From NCBI RefSeq assembly GCF_026340655.1, contig NZ_JAPEOZ010000001.1, positions 5,084,001 to 5,148,000 of the forward strand: a stretch of DNA of 64,000 bases. Direction: 5' to 3'. Numbering within the stretch: the stretch's first letter is position 1; each line of letters begins with the position of its first letter. The notes beneath the pieces were generated by a model, which was not told where the DNA came from, did not search any database, and worked only from the letters and a program-made list of their open reading frames with translations. The DNA is from Streptomyces sp. NBC_01275 (GTDB lineage Bacteria > Actinomycetota > Actinomycetes > Streptomycetales > Streptomycetaceae). Made by a program: the position numbers and the translations under genes. Of the stretch, positions 8,328 through 16,394 are shown in pieces.

Positions 8328-8828
8328 TCAGCCGCCGGCCGAGTCCAGTGCCGACTGGAGCGACTCGCGGTAGCCCTCGCTGGTGTACGTGGCTCCGGAG
8401 ACCGTGTCGATGTCGGCGCTCTGGGCGGTGAGCGCCTCTCTGGTCAGCTGGGGGACGGCGTAGGCGTTGATCTGCTGGTCTCTCGGGTTCTCCTGCGGGT
8501 AGGCGAGGGCGGTGACGTCGGTGAGCTTCCCGTTCTTCAGCGTGACGCGGACCTGGACGGGGCCGTAGCGGGTCTGGACGGAGTCCCCGGTGACGGTCCG
8601 GGTGCCGGTGGCCGATCCGGTCGAGCCGGTCGCTCCGCTCGACGTGCCGGAGCTGCTGGAGCTGCCGGAGCTGCCGGAGCTGCTGGACGGCGCCGGAGAG
8701 GTCGCGAGTCCGGCGACGGTCGGCGTCGTGTGCGGCTTCAGCGACAGCAGCAGCACCATGCCGGAGACGGTCGCGGCGCTCGCCAACGCGATGCGGCGCA
8801 GCGGACGGTTCTTCCTCAACGTGTGCAA
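8328..8828 (-). CDS. FMN-binding domain protein, membrane-anchored
   Basis: A 166-residue protein with a basic N-terminus, one hydrophobic helix (about residues 12-30), then a low-complexity Ser/Gly/Thr linker (about 45-75). The C-terminal ~90-residue domain (YGPVQVRVTLKNGKLTDVT ... DTVSGATYTSEGY) matches FMN-binding domains of the RnfG/NqrC type. The Ser/Thr of SGATYT is the usual site for covalent FMN attachment in that family. The gene follows the ferric-reductase-like gene by 7 bases, so the two are one operon. It probably relays electrons outside the membrane from the flavocytochrome. Confidence 0.85.
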   Translation of the reverse strand: MHTLRKNRPLRRIALASAATVSGMVLLLSLKPHTTPTVAGLATSPAPSSSSGSSGSSSSSGTSSGATGSTGSATGTRTVTGDSVQTRYGPVQVRVTLKNGKLTDVTALAYPQENPRDQQINAYAVPQLTREALTAQSADIDTVSGATYTSEGYRESLQSALDSAGG

Positions 8829-8835
8829 GACGGCC

Positions 8836-10197
8836 TCACAGCTCGAAGGACTCGTGGTGGATGCGGCGGTCCGGGACCCCGGCGGTGCGCAGCGCCTCGT
8901 ACAGGTCCTGTGCGAAGCCGTGCGGGCCGCACAGGTACACGTCGTGGGCGTCCAGGTCGGGCACGGCCGCGCGCAGGGACTGGGCCGTTAGGTCCGGGCG
9001 CCGGCCGTCCGGGCCGTTGAGCGCGTAGAGCACCTTCGCGCCGCGCCACCGGGCGACGGCCTCCAGCTCGCCGCCGAGGGCGAGGTCCTCGGCGGTGCGG
9101 GCGCGGTAGAGGAGGGTGACGTCGCCGGGCAGCGTCTCGAACAGGGCGCGTAGCGGGGTGATGCCGACCCCGCCCGCGATCAGCAGGGACTTGTGCGCGG
9201 TCCGTCGGTCGGCGGTCAGCGCGCCGTAGGGGCCCTCCGCCCACACGCGGGTGCCGGGCCGCAGCAGGGGGACGGCGGCGCTGTGGTCGCCGAGCGCCTT
9301 GACGGTGATGCGCAGCAGGTCCGGGCGCGGCGGCGCCGACAGGGAGTACGGCGTGGAGGTCCAGCGCATGCCCTCGGTGAGGAACCGCCAGCGCAGGAAC
9401 TGCCCCGGCCGCGCACCCATCTCGTCCAGCCGACGGCCCCGCACGACGACGGAGTACACGCCCGGCGCCTCCTTGTGCACGGAGTCGACCCGTAGCCGGT
9501 GACGCAGGTTGAGCCGTACCGGGGCGAGGATCCGGAACCACGCCACCAGGGCCGCGACGCCCAGGTACAGCGCGTACCAGACGGCCTGGGCGGACTGGCT
9601 GCCGATGAAGTCGGACCCCAGGGCGAGCTGGTGGCCGAAGGAGAGGAAGACGGCCGCGTACGTGAGCAGGTGCAGGTAGTACCAGAACTCGTGGCTCACC
9701 CGACGGCGCACCGCGCGGGCCGAGACGAGCCCGACCGCGAACAGGATGACGGCGCCGGCGGTGGCCTTGAGCATCTCCGGGTAGTCCAGGACCACGGTGA
9801 GCGTCTCGTCCAGGAACGAGGAGCCGTCCTGGGCGGAGTACCCGAGCAGGATCAGCACGACGTGGGCCGCCAGCAGACAGACCGTGTAGCGGCCTGCCAT
9901 CGCGTGCCAGCGCGTCACCCGGTCCGCCCCGATCCGCCGCTCCAGGAGCGGGACGCGGGCCATCAGACCGACGAGGACGGCGCAGGCGTATCCGCACAGC
10001 AGTCCCGCGATCCGCCCCGCGCCCGTCAGCCAGCCCGCGGCGCCCACGACCGACCCCGTGTCGTGCCACCACAGGGCGATCAAGGCGGCGGCCCCGCCCC
10101 ACAGGACGGCGAGGAGGGGGCCGGCGGGGGAGCGCGTCGGTGCAGGAGGCGCGGGAGGCGAGGGGGCGGCCCTTCGTTGCGCGTACGCCGTCGTCAT
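8836..10197 (-). CDS. Ferric-reductase-like flavocytochrome (membrane heme + FAD/NAD domains)
   Basis: A 453-residue protein. The N-terminal ~220 residues hold about six membrane helices with paired histidines for heme (WHAMAGRYTVCLLAAHVV and WYYLHLLTYAAVFLSFGHQ), matching the ferric-reductase-like transmembrane domain. After residue ~225 comes a ferredoxin-reductase-type module with an FAD site (GARPGQFLRWRF, STPYSLS) and a nucleotide site (IAGGVGITPLRALF), ending in a cytosolic NAD(P)-binding half. It should pass electrons from NAD(P)H through FAD and heme to an external acceptor, possibly the adjacent FMN-binding protein. The substrate is unknown; iron or membrane redox roles are both possible. 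Divergent from a two-component pair. Confidence 0.9.
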   Translation of the reverse strand: MTTAYAQRRAAPSPPAPPAPTRSPAGPLLAVLWGGAAALIALWWHDTGSVVGAAGWLTGAGRIAGLLCGYACAVLVGLMARVPLLERRIGADRVTRWHAMAGRYTVCLLAAHVVLILLGYSAQDGSSFLDETLTVVLDYPEMLKATAGAVILFAVGLVSARAVRRRVSHEFWYYLHLLTYAAVFLSFGHQLALGSDFIGSQSAQAVWYALYLGVAALVAWFRILAPVRLNLRHRLRVDSVHKEAPGVYSVVVRGRRLDEMGARPGQFLRWRFLTEGMRWTSTPYSLSAPPRPDLLRITVKALGDHSAAVPLLRPGTRVWAEGPYGALTADRRTAHKSLLIAGGVGITPLRALFETLPGDVTLLYRARTAEDLALGGELEAVARWRGAKVLYALNGPDGRRPDLTAQSLRAAVPDLDAHDVYLCGPHGFAQDLYEALRTAGVPDRRIHHESFEL

Positions 10198-10509
10198 CCG
10201 CGTGTCCCTTCGGCTGTCCCCACGTGTCTGCGTCCCATGTGTCTGCGTCCCACGTGTCTGCGTCCCTGCGTCTCTACGTTCCTGTGGGCGGCCCTGTGTC
10301 CCTCGGCCGCCCGGACGACACTGTGCCGCCGCAACTTCTGAGCCTGCTCTCAGCGCGGGGTGGGCGGCGCGGCCTTGCCGCAGGTGGGAAGGGTCGTACG
10401 GACGAGCGGAGCGGACCGGCGGCGCGGCGGACTCACAGTGGACTCAGAGCGGACTCAGAGGTCGGGGAAGCGGCCCGGGGCGAGGCGAGACGGCATCCTG
10501 GTACCTGAG
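10198..10509. other. Divergent regulatory region, ferric reductase / two-component genes
   Basis: This 312-base gap holds a 15-bp tandem repeat (three copies at 10221-10265, CACGTGTCTGCGTCC) near the reductase start, and three 11-bp direct repeats at 10429-10461 ahead of the response regulator. No gene was seen in it. Confidence 0.6.
10429..10461 (+). promoter_or_regulatory. Three 11-bp direct repeats, candidate OmpR-type regulator site
   Basis: Three head-to-tail 11-base units, GGACTCACAGT, GGACTCAGAGC and GGACTCAGAGG, lie 48-81 bases upstream of the response regulator start. PhoB/OmpR-class regulators commonly bind direct repeats with 11-base spacing, so autoregulation by the gene at 10510 is inferred. 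Confidence 0.5.
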
Positions 10510-11259
10510 ATGAACACTCCCCGCCCCCGCGGCTCCGGCCGCCCCGCGCTGACCCGGACCGACGGCGCCCCGCTCCGGGTCCTCGTCGTCGACGACGACC
10601 CCGATCTCGCGGAGGTGCTCTCGGGCGCCCTGCGCTACGAGGGCTGGGAGGTGCGCACGGCGGGCGACGGCGTCTCGGCCGTCGCCGAGGCGCGCGAGCT
10701 GCTGCCCGACGCCGTCGTCCTCGACGTCATGCTCCCGGACACCGACGGCTTCGCCGTGCTGCGCTCGCTGCACGCCGTGCGCCCCGACGTGTGCGTGCTC
10801 TTCCTGACCGCGCGCGACGCCGTCGAGGACCGCATCGCGGGCATCACGGCGGGCGGCGACGACTACGTGACGAAACCGTTCAGCCTGGAGGAGGTCGTCG
10901 CCCGGCTGCGCGGACTGCTGCGCCGCGCCGGCATGGCCCGGCAGGCGGAGGACGGGCCGCGGCTGACCGTCGGCGACCTGGTCATGGACGAGGAGGCCCG
11001 CGAGGTCACCCGCGGCGGCGAACTGGTCGAGCTGTCCCCGACGGAGTTCGAACTGCTGCGCCTGCTCATGCGCAACCCGCGACGTGTGCTCAGCAAGGCG
11101 CAGATCCTCGACCGCGTCTGGTCCTACGACTTCGGCGGGCAGGCCCACGTCGTCGAGCTGTACATCTCCTACCTGCGCAAGAAGGTGGACGCGGGCCGCC
11201 CGCCCATGATCCACACCGTGCGGGGCGCCGGATACGTGCTCAAGCCGGCGGCCCGGTGA
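10510..11259 (+). CDS. OmpR/PhoB-family response regulator
   Basis: A 249-residue response regulator. The receiver domain (about residues 22-135) has the acidic pocket in RVLVVDDDPD, the phosphorylation Asp in VVLDVMLPDTDG, the switch Thr in FLTARD, and the Lys in YVTKPF. The winged-helix DNA-binding domain (about 150-245) has LSPTEFELLRLL, the recognition-helix region and VRGAGYVLKP. The ATG at 10510 was chosen because it precedes the receiver by a short Pro/Arg-rich leader. The stop overlaps the kinase GTG (GTGA), so the pair is translationally coupled. Its likely targets are its own promoter and the divergent flavocytochrome operon. Confidence 0.92.
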   Translation: MNTPRPRGSGRPALTRTDGAPLRVLVVDDDPDLAEVLSGALRYEGWEVRTAGDGVSAVAEARELLPDAVVLDVMLPDTDGFAVLRSLHAVRPDVCVLFLTARDAVEDRIAGITAGGDDYVTKPFSLEEVVARLRGLLRRAGMARQAEDGPRLTVGDLVMDEEAREVTRGGELVELSPTEFELLRLLMRNPRRVLSKAQILDRVWSYDFGGQAHVVELYISYLRKKVDAGRPPMIHTVRGAGYVLKPAAR

Positions 11260-12794
11260 GGAGGCGGCCCGGCCGTGGGGCACGGCCCGGCAGCGGGACA
11301 CGGTGGCGGCCGCCGCGGCCGCCCTGGCCGCACACGCTGCGAGCCCGCCTCACGGCCGGCCTCGTCGTGCTGCTCGCGGTCAGCTGCGCGGCCGTCGGAG
11401 TCGCGGCGGTGGTGGAGCTGAACGGCTTTCTCACCGGCCGGCTCGACCAGCAGCTGCGCGAGACGGGCGCACGGTTCCCGGCGAGCCTGGAACACGGCGG
11501 GACCCGACCCTCGGACCACGACGGCGACGAGGACGGCGACGGGGACACCCGCCGGCAGACCGTCGGGACCTTCGGCGCCCGGCTGGTCGGCGACACGGTC
11601 ACCAACGCCGCGGTGGTGGCGTCCGGCAGCGGTACGGGCACGGTGACCGTCGCGCTCGGCGCGCAGGACAGGAGAAGGCTCGCCGGTCTGCCGGCCGACG
11701 GCCAGGGGCACACGACCGCTCTCTCGTCCCTGGGCGAGTACCGCATGATGGCGACCGAGGGCAGGGACGGCGACGTCCTGATCACCGGGCTTCCTCTGGA
11801 GTCCGTCGAGGTCACCGTCCACCGGCTGGAACTGGTCGCCGCCGTCGTCTTCGGCGCGGCGCTCGCCGTCGCCGGCGTCGCGGGCGCCCTGTGGGTGCGC
11901 TGGTCGCTGCGACCGCTCAGCAGGGTGGCCGCGACCGCCACCCGGGTCAGTGAACTGCCGCTCTCCAGCGGCGAGGTGGCGCCTGCGCCCCGCGCGCCCG
12001 AGAGCGACCCGCGCAGCGAGGTGGGACGCGTCGCCGGCGCCTTCAACGCGATGCTCGGCCATGTCGAGGACGCGCTGACCAAACGGCACGCCAGCGAGGA
12101 ACGGCTGCGCAGCTTCGCCGCCGACGCCAGCCACGAGCTGCGCACGCCCGTGGCGTCGATCCGCGGTCACGCGGAACTGGCGCTGCTGCACCCCGGCCCG
12201 GTGCCGCCGAAGGTGGCGCGGGCCCTGGAACGCATCGAGGCCGAGGCGGCCCGCATGGGCGAGATGGTCGACGACCTGCTGCTCCTCGCCCGCCTCGACG
12301 CGGGCCGCCCCCTGGAACGCCTTCCCGTCGACCTGACTCGTCTGGTCCTGGACGCGGTGACGGACGCGCAGGCCACGGGCCCCGGACACCGCTGGCTGCT
12401 GGAGCTGTCCGAGGAGCCGGTGACGGTGCCGGGCGACGCCCACCGGCTGCACCAGGTGCTGGCCAACCTGCTGGCCAACGCCCGCCTGCACACACCCGTC
12501 GGCACCACGGTGACCATCTCGCTGAAGACCGACGACGGCGACGGGACGGCGGTGCTGACGGTCCACGACGACGGACCCGGCGTCGCCGCGGACGTCCAGC
12601 CCAAGGTCTTCGAACGCTTCACCCACGCGGACCGCCGCCGCACCGAGGCCTCGGGCGACGGCGCCGGCACCGGCGCCGGCCTCGGCCTGTCGATCGTGGC
12701 GGCGGTCGCCGAGGCCCACAGTGGAAGCGTCACCCTCGAGAGCGGCCCGGGATCGACCGCCTTCACGGTACGGCTCCCCGCCGGCGACGGGTGA
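11256..12794 (+). CDS. Membrane sensor histidine kinase
   Basis: A 512-residue kinase starting at a GTG that overlaps the response-regulator stop. It has an Arg-rich N-terminus, a membrane helix near residues 33-55, an extracytoplasmic sensor of ~140 residues with an acidic insert (DHDGDEDGDGD), and a second helix near 195-215. A HAMP linker, the H-box SHELRTP with the phospho-His, an N-box (LANLLANARLH), a DDGPGV motif and a G-box GAGLGLSI follow. It phosphorylates the adjacent OmpR-type regulator. The stimulus is unknown; the divergent redox operon suggests metals or redox state. Confidence 0.92.
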   Translation: MRRRPGRGARPGSGTRWRPPRPPWPHTLRARLTAGLVVLLAVSCAAVGVAAVVELNGFLTGRLDQQLRETGARFPASLEHGGTRPSDHDGDEDGDGDTRRQTVGTFGARLVGDTVTNAAVVASGSGTGTVTVALGAQDRRRLAGLPADGQGHTTALSSLGEYRMMATEGRDGDVLITGLPLESVEVTVHRLELVAAVVFGAALAVAGVAGALWVRWSLRPLSRVAATATRVSELPLSSGEVAPAPRAPESDPRSEVGRVAGAFNAMLGHVEDALTKRHASEERLRSFAADASHELRTPVASIRGHAELALLHPGPVPPKVARALERIEAEAARMGEMVDDLLLLARLDAGRPLERLPVDLTRLVLDAVTDAQATGPGHRWLLELSEEPVTVPGDAHRLHQVLANLLANARLHTPVGTTVTISLKTDDGDGTAVLTVHDDGPGVAADVQPKVFERFTHADRRRTEASGDGAGTGAGLGLSIVAAVAEAHSGSVTLESGPGSTAFTVRLPAGDG

Positions 12795-12797
12795 TCA

Positions 12798-12817
12798 GCG
12801 CATGCGCATGCGCATGC
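12798..12817. repeat. Self-complementary alternating purine-pyrimidine 20-mer
   Basis: A 20-base stretch built on CATGCG units alternates strictly purine/pyrimidine and is almost wholly palindromic. It sits in the 50-base gap between convergent 3' ends, four bases after the kinase stop. Confidence 0.7.
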
Positions 12818-12844
12818 CACGCAAGCCGACTCGGCGGACCGGAG

Positions 12845-15367
12845 CTACGACCCCGGCAGCGCCTGTTCCGTCCAGATGATCTTGCCGGTGGGGGTCTGGC
12901 GGGTGCCCCAGCGCTCGGCGATCTGGGCGACGAGCATCAGACCGCGCCCGCCCTCGTCGAAGACCCGGGCTCGTCGCAGATGCGGCGCGGTGCCGCTGCC
13001 GTCGGAGACCTCGCAGATGAGCGTCGCGTCGCGGATGAGCCGCAGCACGATGGGGTCGACGCCGTACCGGATGGCGTTCGTGACCAGCTCGCTGACGATC
13101 AGCTCGGTGGCGAACGCCGCCTCCGTCAGCCCCCAGGCGGCCAGCTGCTCGCCCGCCGCCTTGCGGGCCCCGGCCACGGCCGCGGGATCCCGGGGCAGCC
13201 GCAGGGTGCGGACCTTCGCCGTGTCGAGGGCGGCCGTGCGGGCCAGCATCAGCACGATGTCGTCGCCGGGACGGTCGCCGAGCACGGTGCGCAGCACCTG
13301 GTCGCAGGTCTCCTCCAGCGGTGCGGCCGGGCCGCTCAACGCCTCGCGCAGCAGGGTGAGACCGACGTCGATGTCGCGGGAGGCGGCCTCGACCAGGCCG
13401 TCGGTGTAGAGGGCGAGCAGGCTGCCCTCCGCCAGCTCCACCTCGACGGCCTCGAACGGCAGACCGCCGAGGCCGAGCGGCGGCCCGGCCGGCAGATCGA
13501 GGAACCGCACCGCGCCGTCGGGGGTCACCAGGGCGGGCGGCGGATGTCCGGCGCGCGCGATGGTGCAGCGCCGGGACACCGGGTCGTACACGGCGTACAC
13601 GCAGGTCGCCCCGACCTCGCCCGACGCGTCCTGGGCCCGCCCGCGCGCCTCGGGGCCCTCCTCCCGGTCGAGCCTGAGGACCAGGTCGTCGAGTTGGGTG
13701 AGCAGTTCGTCCGGGGCGAGATCGACGTCCGCGAGCGTGCGCACGGCGGTCCGCAGGCGGCCCATCGTGGCCGACGCGTGGATGCCGTGGCCCACCACGT
13801 CGCCCACGACCAGCGCGACCCGGGCGCCGGACAGCGGGATGACGTCGAACCAGTCCCCGCCCACGTCCGCGCCGGAGCCGGCCGGCAGGTAGCGGTAGGC
13901 GACCTCCATCGCGGCCAGGTCCCGTGGCCGGTCGGGCAGGAGACTGCGCTGGAGCGCCAGCGCGGTCCGGCGTTCGCGGGTGTAGCGGCGGGCGTTGTCC
14001 ACGCTCACCGCCGCTCTGGCGACGATCTCCTCCGCGAGCAGCAGATCGTCCGCGCTGAAGGACTCCGCCGTCCGGTGCCGCAGGAAGTGCACCAGACCCA
14101 GGGTCACTCCCCGGGCGCGCAGCGGCACCAGCATCACCGAGTGGATCATGTGCCTGCTCACGGACTCGGCGCGGGCCTGCGAGGACCTGATCCACGCCTG
14201 CATCCCCGGCTCGCCCGCAGTGTGCCGGGTGCCCCGGCCTGCGATCAGCGAGCGCATCGGCGGGGTCCCCACCGGATAGAGGATCGTGCCGCCCGTGGCG
14301 ACCACCGACTCCGGACAGCCCTCCAGCACCGACCGCTGCGCCGTACGGCGTACGGTGACGGGCTCGTCCGGAGGCACCGGTTCCGGCTCGTCGCCCAACG
14401 CGACGGACTCCAGCAGGTCCACGGTGACGAAGTCCGCGAACCCGGTCACGGCCACGTCGGCCAGTTCCTCGGCGGTCCGGGACACGTCCAGGGTGCTGCC
14501 GATGCGCACGCCGGCGTCGTTGAGAACCGCCAGGCGCTGCCGGGCCCAGTACTGCTCCGTGGTGTCGAAGACGGCCGCGGACACCCCCTGGACGGCGCCG
14601 CTCTCGTCCTTCAACGGGGTGATGAACATCGACCAGGCGTGTTCCCGGGTCTCGCCGGGAGCCTTGCCGTGGTTCTCGTGGAAGACCGTCTCCCCGGTGC
14701 GCAGGACCTGTCGCTGGAGGCGGTCGTACTCGTCGAACGGCGGAGTGGGCTCGATCTCCGACAGGGTCCGGCCGCGCATCTCCGCCATGGTCATGCCCAT
14801 CACCTGGGACATGACGGCGTTGGCGGCCACCAGCCGGGCCTCGCGGTCGTAGACCGCCACCGGCACGGGGAGCTGCGCGAGCGTGAGGTCCCACAGGGCC
14901 TGCGCCTCCGGCAGGTCCTGCGGCGCGGGCAGGTCCTGCGGCGCGGGCAGGGCCTGTGCCCCCGCCAGGGCCTGTGTCCCCGGCAGGGCCTGTGTCCCCG
15001 GCTCGGGCCGCCCGGCGCCGCTCGCCGGTGCGGCTCCCGTCACGAGCCAGAGCCGACCGGGGCCCGCGTCCGCCAACGGCGTCCCCTGCAGCCGCACCAC
15101 GACACGGTCTCCGCCCCGGTGCCGAAGCGCCACCTCGGTGGCCACCCCGCGGCCGACGGCCACGTGCCGCCGCGCGGACTCGGGCAGGCCGGCGGCGAGC
15201 AGGTCGCCGGCCGGACGGCCCACGACCTCGGCGGATTCGTAGCCGAGCAGCCGCTGAGCCCCGGCGCTCCACATCGCGACCGCCCCACCGGCGTCGACGA
15301 CGACCGCGAAGTCCTCCGGCACGCGTCCCTCCACCGTGCCTCCGGATGTGACGCCCCTACTGTTCAT
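12845..15367 (-). CDS. PAS-GAF-SpoIIE phosphatase with C-terminal anti-sigma-type ATPase domain
   Basis: An 840-residue cytoplasmic regulator. In order: a PAS-like domain (about 15-115), a Gln/Pro/Ala linker built from short repeats (ALPGTQALAGAQALPAPQDL, about 125-160), a second PAS (165-290), a GAF domain (about 295-465), a PP2C/SpoIIE phosphatase (about 485-700, with metal-site motifs GADVGGDWFDV and VVGDVVGHGI and GDDIVLML) and a HATPase domain (about 715-838, with ELVTNAIRYG and DEGGRGLML). Such proteins dephosphorylate anti-sigma antagonists and may also bind sigma factors through the ATPase domain. The ATG at 15367 follows GGGAAAGAGG; a further upstream in-frame ATG has no comparable site. 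Confidence 0.9.
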   Translation of the reverse strand: MNSRGVTSGGTVEGRVPEDFAVVVDAGGAVAMWSAGAQRLLGYESAEVVGRPAGDLLAAGLPESARRHVAVGRGVATEVALRHRGGDRVVVRLQGTPLADAGPGRLWLVTGAAPASGAGRPEPGTQALPGTQALAGAQALPAPQDLPAPQDLPEAQALWDLTLAQLPVPVAVYDREARLVAANAVMSQVMGMTMAEMRGRTLSEIEPTPPFDEYDRLQRQVLRTGETVFHENHGKAPGETREHAWSMFITPLKDESGAVQGVSAAVFDTTEQYWARQRLAVLNDAGVRIGSTLDVSRTAEELADVAVTGFADFVTVDLLESVALGDEPEPVPPDEPVTVRRTAQRSVLEGCPESVVATGGTILYPVGTPPMRSLIAGRGTRHTAGEPGMQAWIRSSQARAESVSRHMIHSVMLVPLRARGVTLGLVHFLRHRTAESFSADDLLLAEEIVARAAVSVDNARRYTRERRTALALQRSLLPDRPRDLAAMEVAYRYLPAGSGADVGGDWFDVIPLSGARVALVVGDVVGHGIHASATMGRLRTAVRTLADVDLAPDELLTQLDDLVLRLDREEGPEARGRAQDASGEVGATCVYAVYDPVSRRCTIARAGHPPPALVTPDGAVRFLDLPAGPPLGLGGLPFEAVEVELAEGSLLALYTDGLVEAASRDIDVGLTLLREALSGPAAPLEETCDQVLRTVLGDRPGDDIVLMLARTAALDTAKVRTLRLPRDPAAVAGARKAAGEQLAAWGLTEAAFATELIVSELVTNAIRYGVDPIVLRLIRDATLICEVSDGSGTAPHLRRARVFDEGGRGLMLVAQIAERWGTRQTPTGKIIWTEQALPGS

Positions 15368-15520
15368 GGGCCTCTTTCCCTCGCTCTCGCCCGACCGAGT
15401 TCCCCACTCCGCGGGCGAGACCCGCACCGGTCCCGGGAACGCCCCTCGGAGGCCGAATCCCGTGCCGCACCCTTCCTCTCGACCAGTCTGGCAGCGGGGC
15501 GACGACTCCGCGGGCGGAGA

Positions 15521-15925
15521 TCATCCAGGAGGGCCGTACGCCCGACGGCATCCGTGTACGCCCGACGGCATGCGTGTATCGGGGTGCGGTCGGGGTGCGC
15601 TCAGGGCGTTCCCCTGATGAGGGGACGGAGGACCGTCGGCGGTGGTGTCGTCGGCGGCGCCCTCCCGGCTGTCCCTGCCGACGAAGAAGCTCGACGCGGC
15701 CGTGAGGGTGGAGGCGACGGCGAGCCGCACGGCCCATTCGCCGGCCCCGCTGTCCCCGACGGAGGAGGTGAAGACGGGCGCGTTGACCAGGGCGCCGCTC
15801 AGCGGCAAGGAGCCCGCACCGGTCAGCAGACAGACCCACAGCGGGGGTTCGTTGGAGGCGGTGAGGACCGCGGCCGCGAAGATCACGACCACGCTGAGTA
15901 CGACGGTGAGCGTTGCGATGTCCAT
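15521..15925 (-). CDS. Small membrane protein, unknown function
   Basis: A 134-residue protein with a first membrane helix at about residues 4-25 (LTVVLSVVVIFAAAVLT), a second near 30-48, and a third near 65-85, then a hydrophilic tail. The last ~20 residues are encoded by a 20-base tandem duplication at 15536-15575, which gives repeated Tyr/Thr/Arg-Met-Pro-Ser-Gly-Val phrases. A GTG/ATG choice exists just upstream (ATG at 15937). No family recognised; codon bias supports a real gene. Confidence 0.55.
   Translation of the reverse strand: MDIATLTVVLSVVVIFAAAVLTASNEPPLWVCLLTGAGSLPLSGALVNAPVFTSSVGDSGAGEWAVRLAVASTLTAASSFFVGRDSREGAADDTTADGPPSPHQGNALSAPRPHPDTRMPSGVHGCRRAYGPPG
15536..15575. repeat. 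20-bp tandem duplication at a gene 3' end
   Basis: Two adjacent 20-base units, differing at one base, start GTACGCCCGACGGCAT. They fall in the last codons of the small membrane protein gene on the minus strand. Confidence 0.85.
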
Positions 15926-16017
15926 GCCCCTCAGCATTCCGCCGGCCGGACGGCGAATCGTCGGCGCAGCGGAGGAACAGGGCCTCTATCGCAGGGTAGA
16001 GACGCACCGCGTGCGCG

Positions 16018-16211
16018 GCCCTGCGCGTCGTGGCCTCCGGCGAGGGGATCCTCGCCCCGGCTGTCACCCGCCGCCTGATCGACGCCTCGCCCAGGGCGCG
16101 CTCCCGCCGACCGCCGTCACCGGCGCCCTCGGCGCGCTCACCCCACGCAAGGCGACTAGCGTGGTCTACGAAAGCGGCCTGATCCGCCCAAGCGGCGCGC
16201 CCGCCGACTGA
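16018..16211 (+). pseudogene. Decayed NarL/FixJ response regulator, C-terminal remnant
   Basis: In one frame this reads ALRVVASGEGILAPAVTRRL, the linker typical of NarL-type response regulators. After a frame change it continues as LGALTPRK and then jumps directly to VVYESGLIRPSG, the usual C-terminus of the same family. The helix-turn-helix between LTPR and VVYESGL (about 45-50 residues) is missing, and no receiver domain could be read upstream. It is therefore a remnant with at least one internal deletion and one frameshift. Confidence 0.75.
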
Positions 16212-16232
16212 ATCCCTGACGCCTTGACTTCC

Positions 16233-16280
16233 TGACGCCTTGACGCCTTGACGCCTTGACGCCTTGACGCCTTGACGCCT
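16233..16280 (+). repeat. 8-bp tandem repeat, six copies
   Basis: Six perfect copies of TGACGCCT follow the response-regulator remnant, preceded by one or two degenerate copies from about 16217. The array lies between the remnant and the deacetylase gene. Confidence 0.9.
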
Positions 16281-16394
16281 TACTCCCCGCGCCGCCCGGC
16301 CCCCGGCGTCGCGTCCGGAGCGGAACCTCGGATGTCCGTTCGACATCAACCAGGTGGACAGCCTGAGGCGTACGGACGACATGGGGTGCACACG

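Noticed and set aside
12791..16078. 1095-residue plus-strand frame over the SpoIIE phosphatase gene
   Set aside because: Shadow of the minus-strand gene; full of Arg/Gly/His without domains.
16233..16280. Possible CRISPR-like array
   Set aside because: Units are 8 bases head to tail with no spacers; same holds for the other short tandem arrays.
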